DNA of 64,000 nt from Lewinella sp. 4G2 (GTDB taxonomy: Bacteria > Bacteroidota > Bacteroidia > Chitinophagales > Saprospiraceae): NCBI RefSeq assembly GCF_001625015.1, contig NZ_LVWJ02000019.1, positions 124,001 to 188,000 of the forward strand, written 5' to 3'. Below, piece by piece: positions 43,528-50,661 of this stretch. Under the pieces are notes generated by a model. The model saw only the letters and a program-made list of their open reading frames with translations, searched no databases and was not told where the DNA came from. The translations under genes were made by a program, and so were the position numbers. Every line of letters starts with the position of its first letter. Positions within the stretch are counted from its first letter, which is position 1.

Positions 43528-45063
43528 TTAGTGCACAATGAATACGGAGTTGACCCGCTGCTCATCCGTCATTCTAAGGAGGTAAGTACCACGAGCTGCC
43601 GTCGCGGGAAAGGCGATTGAAACGCTGTTCGCTCCCTTCGCCACCTGGACTTGTTTCCGTAGCACCACTCTCCCGGAAAGATCCACCAACTCCACCAGTG
43701 ATTCCCCGTCGACCGGCGAGGTGAAGGCTAAGGAGAATTGATCTTCCACCGGGTTAGGTGATACGGTCAGGCCTGCCTCCGTACGTACGATATTAGCTGA
43801 GCGCACGGGAGAGTATTCAAGGCTACCGTCCAGGTCTTCCATCCGTAGACGGTAGAGGTGTTGGCCACTCCCCGCGCCGTGGAGAAAGGTGTAGGGGCGG
43901 GTGCCTTCACTGTTACCGGCCGCAGCGATTTCTCCCACTTCGGACCAATTGGACCGGTTCGTTCGGTGCTCGACGACGAAGCGGCGGGAGCCTTCCTCCA
44001 GGGAGGTTTCCCAGTCGAGCCGCACCGCCTCTTTCACTACTGATGCCGTAAAGTCGACCAGGCTAACCGGAAGTACCGCTTCGAAAGCAATGTCATCAAG
44101 GAAGTACTTGTCGTTAGGGCCAGGTACGTTACCCGAGTTGAAGAAGAGGACCAGACGGGTATGATTTTCGTTGGCCTGAGCCGAAAAATCAACCGCGATG
44201 GTTTCCCAGGTGCTGGTACCCATCACTGTGGTATTGACCTCAATGCTGGGCGACGTCCCTCCCTCTAACTTGACGATCAAATTTCCGGGAGTGGCGGAGT
44301 TGACCTTCATCGAGAACTGGTTATTCGTAGTCAGGTCAATCGGTCCGTCAAACTGAATAAAGATGTTATCAAATTCGGCACCGATATCCTGAAAGCAGCC
44401 CACCCGGTCGCTGGGGTTATCTGCGTTCACCAGCGGATTAGCGACAATGGGGAAACAAGTCTGGAAGGGCTCATTCTGTTGGCACTCAAAGTCATTTAGA
44501 ATGGAGGGATCCGCCTCCACGTTGGAACAGGGATCGGTGGCCCCGGCGTCGGCCGCAAAACGCACGTCGTCCAGGAAGTAGGTTTCCGGTCCGTTTGTTC
44601 GGGTAATGTCAGCGTTAAAGATCAGGATGAGTTCCGAGTGGTCGGCGCTGGCTTGGTCGGAAAAGTCGAAGACATACTCCGTCCAGACCCCGCTCGTCAT
44701 GGACGCCACCTGCTTTTCACTCGAGGGAGAAGTACCACCCTGTAGGATCGCCAAAAAGCGACCGGCGGGCATGGCGTCGGTGTACACCTTGATGCGGAGC
44801 TGGTTAAAAATGGTCAGGTCCAGCGGGCCGCGAAAGTCCGTGAAGAGGCCATCGTAGGCATCGTTCTGGTCTACGTACTCACCGACCATTGTGCTGCCGT
44901 TCACGTCATCAGGTGCGGGGTTGACGACCGCAGGTAAACCGATATAATTGGTTTGGCACTCAAAGTCGTTAAGGATGTTACAATCGGGGTTCACATTCTC
45001 GCACTGCGCCCGTAATACGGAGCCACTGACGAGCACGAGGAAAAAGAGTAGCGTCTTCTGCAT
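43528..45063 (-). CDS. T9SS-secreted protein with two repeated beta-sandwich modules
   Basis: A 511-residue secreted protein; ATG at 45063 begins the signal peptide MQKTLLFFLVLVSGSVLRAQ. Two modules (about 26-170 and 178-320) have the same build as those of the 899-residue protein of this locus: LNDFECQTN and LNDFECQQN, VG.Y/VGCF, LDLT.FNQL/IDLTTNNQF, LQGG/KLEGG, a DFS(D/A)QA segment and YFLDDV/YFLDDI. A fibronectin-like stretch (330-430) and a T9SS type A sorting domain (LTVSPNPVEDQFSLAF to RVNSVFIVH) follow. No catalytic motif visible. It precedes the regulator and is probably a secreted glucan-binding protein of the same system. Confidence 0.85.
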   Translation of the reverse strand: MQKTLLFFLVLVSGSVLRAQCENVNPDCNILNDFECQTNYIGLPAVVNPAPDDVNGSTMVGEYVDQNDAYDGLFTDFRGPLDLTIFNQLRIKVYTDAMPAGRFLAILQGGTSPSSEKQVASMTSGVWTEYVFDFSDQASADHSELILIFNADITRTNGPETYFLDDVRFAADAGATDPCSNVEADPSILNDFECQQNEPFQTCFPIVANPLVNADNPSDRVGCFQDIGAEFDNIFIQFDGPIDLTTNNQFSMKVNSATPGNLIVKLEGGTSPSIEVNTTVMGTSTWETIAVDFSAQANENHTRLVLFFNSGNVPGPNDKYFLDDIAFEAVLPVSLVDFTASVVKEAVRLDWETSLEEGSRRFVVEHRTNRSNWSEVGEIAAAGNSEGTRPYTFLHGAGSGQHLYRLRMEDLDGSLEYSPVRSANIVRTEAGLTVSPNPVEDQFSLAFTSPVDGESLVELVDLSGRVVLRKQVQVAKGANSVSIAFPATAARGTYLLRMTDEQRVNSVFIVH

Positions 45064-45251
45064 ATTAATGTTTACTTGCATGATATCGATGTGGACAATA
45101 TGCTCTGCCACATAAGCTACCAGCAAGAAAACGACCTCACCAAGAGTACACCATATACGTAAGTACTTGATTTTCAGGCTACTATTTTAGGCTGGGCGTT
45201 TACAGGCGCTGCGTACGGTAATCGAGGTTGTCCATCCCACTCTTAAAAAGC

Positions 45252-45597
45252 CGGACGCTTGGAGGAGCTCTTGCGTCGCACGCTCCAAGGTCCTTGATAT
45301 GCTGACTTTGAATAATCCCCGGGACTTCCATAGATCCTTGGAGCGTCACGAAGCGTCCTCCAAGCGTTCAGTAATCGAGGTAATCCGTCAAACTCCTTGA
45401 GAACGGACGCTTGGAGGAGCTCCTACGTCGCACGCTCCAAGGTCCTTGATGTACTGACTTTTAAAATACCCCGCGACTTCCAAGATCCTTGGAGCGTCGC
45501 GCAGCGTCCTCCAAGCGTTCGGTAATTAAAGTAGTCCGTCCAACTCCTTTAGAACGGACGCTTGGAGGAGCTCCTGCGTCGCACGCTCCAAGGACCT
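45252..45597. repeat. REP/BIME-like cluster, five half-units
   Basis: Half-units at 45252-45294, 45334-45370 (inverted), 45403-45444, 45486-45522 (inverted) and 45554-45597, alternating in orientation about every 80 bases. Direct units read GGACGCTTGGAGGAGCTC to CGCTCCAAGG; inverted ones CCTTGGAGCG to CTCCAAGCGTTC. The spacers are also similar between repeats (TTGATATGCTGACTTT, TTGATGTACTGACTTT). They fill the divergent gap between the T9SS gene and the ABC-F gene. Confidence 0.9.
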
Positions 45598-45655
45598 AAA
45601 GATGTGAGTGAACCCAGAAACCCGTACCTTCGCCGCCTCAAAATCCCCCCTCCTG

Positions 45656-47584
45656 ATGCTCAGCGCAACCGGTATCTACCAACAGTACGGCGATCGTGTA
45701 CTTTTCAACCACGCCACCTTTGTCGTCATGCCGCGGGATAAGGTCGGATTAGTGGGCCGCAACGGCGCGGGTAAGTCCACTATGCTGAAGATCATTGCCG
45801 GGGATATCGGCTCCGATCAGGGCACCGTCACCCGGCCTAACGGGACGACGCTCGGCTTCCTGCACCAGGAAATGGACCTCCCTACGGGCAACACCGTCAT
45901 GGAGGAAACGCTGACGGCCTTCGCCCACATCCAGGAGATGGACGACCGCATCCAGGCCATGACCAAGGAGCTGGAGACACGGATGGACTACGAGACAGAC
46001 GCATACGCCGACTTCCTCGAAGAATTCACCTCCCTCACCGAGCGGTTCGCCGTCATTGGAGGGATCACCATGGAAGCCGAAGCCGAACGGGTGTTGAAAG
46101 GACTGGGCTTCGAGCAGAAGGACTTTTCCCGCCAAACCACCGAATTCTCGGGCGGCTGGCAAATGCGGATCATCCTCGCCAAAATGCTCCTCCAACGGCC
46201 AGATTACCTGCTGCTTGATGAGCCAACGAACCACCTCGACATCGAGTCAATCATCTGGCTCGAAGAATTCCTGGCCGGCTACTCCGGCGCTGTCATCACG
46301 ATCAGCCATGACAAACAGTTCCTGGATAACGTCACCAAGCGGACGCTCGAAATTGAACTGGGGAAGGTCTACGACTACAAAGCCAGCTACTCCGAGTACG
46401 TCATCCTGCAAGCAGACCGGCGGGAAAAGGCCGAAGCGGCCTACGAAAACCAGCAAAAGGTGATCGCCGACAAGGAACGGACCATCAGCCGCTTCATGGC
46501 TAAGGCGACGAAGACCAAGATGGCCCAGTCCATGCAAAAGCAACTCGACAAGATCGAGCGGATCGAATTGGACCAGACGGACACATCCGTCATGAACCTG
46601 CGCTTTCCCAAAGCCCCGCGCTCGGGTGCCATCACGCTAGAATGTAAGAACCTGACCAAGAGCTACGGCGACCTCAACGTCCTCCGCGGCGTGGACCTGA
46701 AGGTGGACCGCGGAGACCGCGTCGCCTTCGTCGGCCAGAACGGGCAGGGTAAGACGACATTGGCCAAGATCCTGATCGGACTCATCCCCGCCACGGAAGG
46801 GGAGGCGAAATTGGGCCATAACGTCACGGTTGGGTACTACGCCCAGAACCAATCCGACGAACTGGACGGCAAGAAAACGCTGCTGGAAACGATGGAGGAA
46901 GCCAGCCCGCCGGAGATGCGGACCCGCCTGCGGGCCATGCTCGGTGCCTTCCTGTTCAGCGGGGAAGACGTTGAGAAGAAGGTAAGCGTCCTGAGTGGCG
47001 GGGAACGAGCCCGCCTCGCGCTGGCCTGTATGCTGCTGCGCCCCTTCTCCCTGCTGGTGCTCGATGAACCGACGAACCACCTCGACATGGCCAGTAAGGA
47101 CATGCTCAAGAACGCCGTCATGGAGTACGACGGCACCCTCGTCGTCGTCAGTCACGACCGGGAATTCCTTGGTGGGCTTACGGACCGGACCATTGAATTC
47201 CGGGACCACAAACTGTACGAGCACCTTGGTGACGTCAACTTCTTCCTCGAACGGCGCCAATTGGATAATATGCGGTCCGTTGAGCTGGAGAAGTCCAAAG
47301 CGGATAAGCCGGCCCCTCCTACATCCACCGCACCTGCGGCAGCGCCCAAGAAAGAATTGAGTTACGAAGACCGCCGCCGCCTCGAAAAGAACGTCGGCAA
47401 CGCCGAGCGGAAGATCGAAAAACTGGAGAAGGAGATCGCCAAGATCCACCTCACGATGGCCGACCCGAATTTCTACAACGACCAGGCCAAAGTGGACAAG
47501 ACAACCGCCAGCCTGCAACGGAAGCAGCGGGAACTGGACGAGGTGATGGAGGAATGGGAAGTGGCGAGTGAGGAGCTGGGATAG
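45656..47584 (+). CDS. ABC-F family ATPase (ribosome-associated)
   Basis: A 642-residue soluble protein with two ABC cassettes and no membrane segment. First cassette: GRNGAGKST, SGGWQMR, LLLDEPTNHLD; second: GQNGQGKTT, SGGERAR, LLVLDEPTNHLD. The inter-cassette linker at about 240-300 (ISRFMAKATKTKMAQSMQKQLDKIERI) is the P-site tRNA interaction motif region. A C-terminal coiled coil (about 565-642) follows a linker (TSTAPAAAPKKELSYEDR). ABC-F proteins act on stalled or initiating ribosomes; this one is of the housekeeping Uup/ABCF3-like layout rather than a known resistance protein. ATG at 45656 (MLSATGIYQQYG) is the family start; a GTG 16 codons upstream is also in frame. A 17-base motif copy encodes the Ala/Pro linker. 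Confidence 0.93.
   Translation: MLSATGIYQQYGDRVLFNHATFVVMPRDKVGLVGRNGAGKSTMLKIIAGDIGSDQGTVTRPNGTTLGFLHQEMDLPTGNTVMEETLTAFAHIQEMDDRIQAMTKELETRMDYETDAYADFLEEFTSLTERFAVIGGITMEAEAERVLKGLGFEQKDFSRQTTEFSGGWQMRIILAKMLLQRPDYLLLDEPTNHLDIESIIWLEEFLAGYSGAVITISHDKQFLDNVTKRTLEIELGKVYDYKASYSEYVILQADRREKAEAAYENQQKVIADKERTISRFMAKATKTKMAQSMQKQLDKIERIELDQTDTSVMNLRFPKAPRSGAITLECKNLTKSYGDLNVLRGVDLKVDRGDRVAFVGQNGQGKTTLAKILIGLIPATEGEAKLGHNVTVGYYAQNQSDELDGKKTLLETMEEASPPEMRTRLRAMLGAFLFSGEDVEKKVSVLSGGERARLALACMLLRPFSLLVLDEPTNHLDMASKDMLKNAVMEYDGTLVVVSHDREFLGGLTDRTIEFRDHKLYEHLGDVNFFLERRQLDNMRSVELEKSKADKPAPPTSTAPAAAPKKELSYEDRRRLEKNVGNAERKIEKLEKEIAKIHLTMADPNFYNDQAKVDKTTASLQRKQRELDEVMEEWEVASEELG
47330..47346 (+). repeat. 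17-base dispersed motif, exact G variant (in coding region)
   Basis: GCACCTGCGGCAGCGCC, read in the ABC-F protein as Ala-Pro-Ala-Ala-Ala-Pro in the linker before the C-terminal coiled coil. Confidence 0.92.
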
Positions 47585-47634
47585 TTTCTAGTTGGAGAGC
47601 ACATTCTATACTCTCCAACGAGGAACTAGAAACT
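47583..47634 (+). other. Long hairpin overlapping the ABC-F stop codon
   Basis: AGTTTCTAGTT-GGAGAG is followed by CTCTCCAAC-GAGG-AACTAGAAACT: 17 paired bases with one seven-base bulge and a 14-base loop, starting in the stop codon. There is no T-run behind it, so it may stabilise the 3' end rather than terminate. Confidence 0.5.
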
Positions 47635-47796
47635 ACGCAACTAAATACTCCCCAACCGTCGCCACGCCGTTAATAAAATTAGAAACACGGCTTCGCCGCC
47701 ATACTTTTATTTGCTTCATAGCGTATATTGAGTACACATTATCCGAGACGTCAACCCTAGCATACATCTCAGGTCTTTCACTACTTAAGTTGACGC

Positions 47797-48999
47797 ATGA
47801 AAACGATTTCCCTGCAGGTTTTCGCCCTGCTCACCATATCTATCCTATTGACGGGCACCAGCCCTAACAATCTGGGCACGCCTGCTAATTATCAGCGCTT
47901 TGATCTTTCGTTCTATGCGGAAGAAGTACCGATCGTGTACGACCCTGCGATGAAGATTGGTGAGCCTTCCGTGATCAGTAACCGCAACCTCGCCGCTGCT
48001 CACCGCTTGCTGGAAACCAAACCCACCCGGGTGTTGCTCAACAGCCTGCTGGACGCGAAGGAGACCTACGAACTGAACGACTTCCTCTTCTACAAGCTGG
48101 CGCGCCAGACCCTGAGCGTAGTATACGGCCCGGCCGAAAACAACGCGCGGAACATCACGCTTTACGCCCTCCTCGCTGACGCTGGTTTCGACAGCAGATT
48201 GACCTTCCGTGGTGACCAGGTTTTTGTGAATGTATTTACCAGCGAAGATCTGTTTGAAGTACCCATCATTGACGCCAATGGCCGGCCCTACGCCAACCTG
48301 AGCTGTATTGACGGTGAGTGCGGAGATGGTGCCGGCAAACTGTACATCCACCCTCCGCGGCCGAATGCGCGTGGCCGCTCTTTCGGTTTTCAGTTACGGA
48401 GTTGGCCCAATTTAGGCGTGCAACCCATCGCTAAAAACCTGAAATTCAGTTACCACGGCGTCGAACAAGACCTGGACGTCACCTTCGACGCAACGATGGT
48501 GGACATCATGCGGGACTACCCCTTCATCCACGAATACTGCTACCTGGAGACGCCCCTCTCCCCCACCCTGCAGGAAAGCCTCATCCCGCAACTCCGCCAG
48601 CTGACGGAAAATCTCGACGAGCAACAGGCGCTCGAATTACTGGTCAGTTTCACCCGGTCCGGCTTCGACTACAAGGAGGACAACGAAAATTTCGGCCGCT
48701 CCAAGCCAATGGTTCCCGAAGAGCTTTTCGGCTATTCCTTCTCCGATTGTGAGGACCGCTCCGCCCTATTTTTCGCCCTCGTGCGGGAAGTTTTGGACCT
48801 GCCCATGGCCGTTCTGGCCTACCACGACCACCTGACGATCGCGGTACACAGCGAAACCATTCCGGGAGACCACTTCAATTTTGACGGCAAGCGCTTCGTC
48901 TTTTGTGACCCGACCGGGCCGAAGAATTCGAGCACCATTGGCCGCATTCCGCCGGGTTACGAGGAGCAGGAATTTCACGTCATCGGCACCTATAAGTAA
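47797..48999 (+). CDS. Exported transglutaminase-like protein
   Basis: A 400-residue protein with a hydrophobic N-terminal signal (MKTISLQVFALLTISILLTG). The C-terminal third shows a transglutaminase-like/cysteine-protease triad: Cys in YSFSDCEDRSALFFALVREVL (about 322), His in YHDHLTIAVH (about 347-355) and Asp in FVFCDPTG (about 372). The N-terminal two thirds are not recognised, except that residues 80-150 (FLFYKLARQTLSVVYG, ITLYALLADAGFDSRL) also look like a degenerate transglutaminase-like stretch. Such proteins in Bacteroidota are periplasmic or surface exposed; substrate unknown. It stands alone between the ABC-F gene and the DUF2795 gene. Confidence 0.75.
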   Translation: MKTISLQVFALLTISILLTGTSPNNLGTPANYQRFDLSFYAEEVPIVYDPAMKIGEPSVISNRNLAAAHRLLETKPTRVLLNSLLDAKETYELNDFLFYKLARQTLSVVYGPAENNARNITLYALLADAGFDSRLTFRGDQVFVNVFTSEDLFEVPIIDANGRPYANLSCIDGECGDGAGKLYIHPPRPNARGRSFGFQLRSWPNLGVQPIAKNLKFSYHGVEQDLDVTFDATMVDIMRDYPFIHEYCYLETPLSPTLQESLIPQLRQLTENLDEQQALELLVSFTRSGFDYKEDNENFGRSKPMVPEELFGYSFSDCEDRSALFFALVREVLDLPMAVLAYHDHLTIAVHSETIPGDHFNFDGKRFVFCDPTGPKNSSTIGRIPPGYEEQEFHVIGTYK

Positions 49000-49097
49000 T
49001 CCTTTCACGGGGAATTTTTCGCCAGCCGCCCAAAATTATCCGGGCCCACGGCTTGCGTAATTCATTGATTATCAGTTTGATTTTGGCCGCAAGTGAC

Positions 49098-49134
49098 TTG
49101 TTGGCGCGTCTTCGCGTCAGAATGTTACTTTTGC
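49098..49134 (+). promoter_or_regulatory. Promoter of the DUF2795 gene
   Basis: TTG at 49098-49103 (TTGTTG) and TTACTTTTGC at 49125-49134, about 21 bases apart, matching the Bacteroidota -33/-7 arrangement. The 5' leader to the ATG at 49203 would be about 60 bases. Confidence 0.6.
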
Positions 49135-49202
49135 GGCCCAAGCGGGACGAAACAAATGTTCCGCTGGCGGCCTTCTTAAATCAGACAAATTAATCTCCCC
49201 GT

Positions 49203-49424
49203 ATGTACTGGACCCTCGAACTTGCTTCCCACCTCGAAGATGCCCCCTGGCCCGCCACGCGTGACGAACTCATCGACTACGCCATCCGCTCCGGCTCTCC
49301 CCTGGAAGTGATCGAAAACCTACAGGCCATGGAAGACGAAGGCGAATCCTACGAAGCCATCGACGACATCTGGCCCGACTACCCCCGCAAGGACGACTTC
49401 CTCTTCAACGAGGACGAATACTAG
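49203..49424 (+). CDS. DUF2795 family small protein
   Basis: A 73-residue acidic protein (MYWTLELASHLEDAPWPATRDELIDYAIRSG...) whose central part, PATRDELIDYAIRSGSPLEVIENLQ, matches the DUF2795 domain, a small helical fold with a PATKEEL-type opening. The C-terminal 25 residues are strongly acidic with several aromatics (DDIWPDYPRKDDFLFNEDEY), usual in the Bacteroidota members. Function unknown. Own promoter at 49098-49134 and a strong terminator at 49445; high translation is likely from its isolation and clean flanks. Confidence 0.85.
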   Translation: MYWTLELASHLEDAPWPATRDELIDYAIRSGSPLEVIENLQAMEDEGESYEAIDDIWPDYPRKDDFLFNEDEY

Positions 49425-49444
49425 CGCAATAACCCTAAAAAATT

Positions 49445-49479
49445 AAAGCCGACGACTATCAAGTTGTCGGCTTTTTTTT
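49445..49479 (+). terminator. Terminator behind the DUF2795 gene
   Basis: AAAGCCGAC and GTTGTCGGCTTT pair around a short loop, followed by a run of eight Ts. Confidence 0.92.
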
Positions 49480-49496
49480 GGGTCGACCGAAGCCAC

Positions 49497-49520
49497 ACTA
49501 CAGACTATAGACTACAGACT
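49497..49520. repeat. CAGACTATAGACTACAGACT words upstream of cmk
   Basis: A short repetitive stretch made of the same words as the inverted repeat at 13291-13360, ending four bases before the cmk ATG. Confidence 0.55.
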
Positions 49521-49524
49521 AAAA

Positions 49525-50193
49525 ATGCCTCACACCATCGCCATTGACGGCTATAGCGCCTGCGGAAAATCCACCCTCGCCAAGGCCATGGCCCGCCAAC
49601 TCGGTTACCGCTACATCGATACCGGCGCCATGTACCGGATGGTGACGCTCTATTTCCAACGCAACGACATTGACATTTCGGACGAGGGCGCTATCGCAGG
49701 TGCCATGGAACGGATCAAGATTGACTTCGTGCCGGGCTCCAACGACGCATTGCTGAACGGTGAAAATGTGGAGGACGAGATCAGGGGATTGGCCGTCAGC
49801 AACTTCGTCTCCCCGGTTGCGGCGCTATCGGCGGTTCGTTCCGCGATCGTCCCCCAACAACGGCGGATGGGCGAGGAAGGCTCCGTCGTAATGGATGGCC
49901 GGGATATCGGTACCGTCGTCTTCCCCAACGCCGACCTGAAGATCTTCGTCACGGCGGATATGGACGTCCGCACCGACCGCCGCCTCGCTGAACTCGAAGC
50001 CGCCGGGCAAATGGCCGACCGCCAATCCGTAGCCGACAACCTCCGCGAACGGGACTACATCGACTCGAACCGCGCCGACAGCCCCCTGCGCCAGGCGGAG
50101 GACGCCGTGGTGCTGGATAATTCCAACCTTAATCTGGAGCAGTTCATCGCGCGGGGGATGGAACTGGCACGGGCGATACCTAAACAATCGTAA
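49525..50193 (+). CDS. cmk: Cytidylate kinase
   Basis: A 222-residue nucleotide kinase phosphorylating CMP and dCMP. P-loop GYSACGKSTLAKAMA at residues 8-22 (most relatives have GPSGSGKST), the conserved RYIDTGAMYRMVT block, VVMDGRDIGTVVFPNADLKIFVTA with the CMP-binding DGRDIGT, the lid region with DRQSVADNLRERDYIDSNRADSPL, and the terminal AVVLDNSNLNLEQ. Length is normal. ICMT-family gene follows after 3 bases and is probably co-transcribed. Confidence 0.96.
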   Translation: MPHTIAIDGYSACGKSTLAKAMARQLGYRYIDTGAMYRMVTLYFQRNDIDISDEGAIAGAMERIKIDFVPGSNDALLNGENVEDEIRGLAVSNFVSPVAALSAVRSAIVPQQRRMGEEGSVVMDGRDIGTVVFPNADLKIFVTADMDVRTDRRLAELEAAGQMADRQSVADNLRERDYIDSNRADSPLRQAEDAVVLDNSNLNLEQFIARGMELARAIPKQS

Positions 50194-50196
50194 CCG

Positions 50197-50661
50197 ATGA
50201 ATAATCAGAAGGGGGTTCGTGATTACGTTTTCGTCGGGATTCAAGCAGTCCTTTTTGGGCTCTACTTTTACTATTTACAGTTTTCTCCGTTGGAAGCTAA
50301 CCTACCAACGATTGGTGGATTGGGTTTGGCAGCCATCGGTAGTAACCTGATCGTGATGGCCATTTTGCAATTGCGGACTACGCTTTCCCCCTTCCCCACT
50401 CCGGTGGCGGACGGGCAGTTGATCACTACGGGTGTTTATAGCTTAGCCAGGCACCCAATCTACGTAGGAGTCTTACTGATGGGCGTCGGCTACGCCTGGT
50501 ACGCTCACTCTTCCCTTCACTACTTACTGACGCTGGCCCTGGCGATCCTCTTCTACTTCAAATCGAGTTACGAAGAGAAACTGCTCCTGTCCGTCTACCC
50601 GGAGTATGCAGCCTACCGCCAACGCGTTGGTCGCTTTCTGCCGTGGAGTTTTACGGCTTAG
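50197..50661 (+). CDS. Isoprenylcysteine carboxylmethyltransferase-like membrane protein
   Basis: A 154-residue membrane protein with four hydrophobic segments (about 10-28, 38-58, 85-105, 110-125). The C-terminal block LITTGVYSLARHPIYVGVLLMGVGYAW and the closing EEKLLLSVYPEYAAYRQRVGRFLPW are the S-adenosylmethionine-binding signature of the ICMT/phospholipid methyltransferase (PEMT) superfamily. In bacteria the substrates are mostly unknown small lipids or quinone-like molecules. The gene is 3 bases behind cmk and its last 11 bases overlap the end of the convergent gene on the other strand. Confidence 0.85.
   Translation: MNNQKGVRDYVFVGIQAVLFGLYFYYLQFSPLEANLPTIGGLGLAAIGSNLIVMAILQLRTTLSPFPTPVADGQLITTGVYSLARHPIYVGVLLMGVGYAWYAHSSLHYLLTLALAILFYFKSSYEEKLLLSVYPEYAAYRQRVGRFLPWSFTA

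Noticed and set aside
45252-45597. CRISPR array (regular repeats about 80 bases apart)
   Set aside because: Repeats alternate in orientation, are diverged, and the spacers are themselves similar; no cas genes nearby. Fits paired REP-like hairpins.
46637-47518. 293-residue minus-strand open frame opposite the ABC-F gene
   Set aside because: Lies entirely over conserved ABC motifs on the other strand; no independent evidence.
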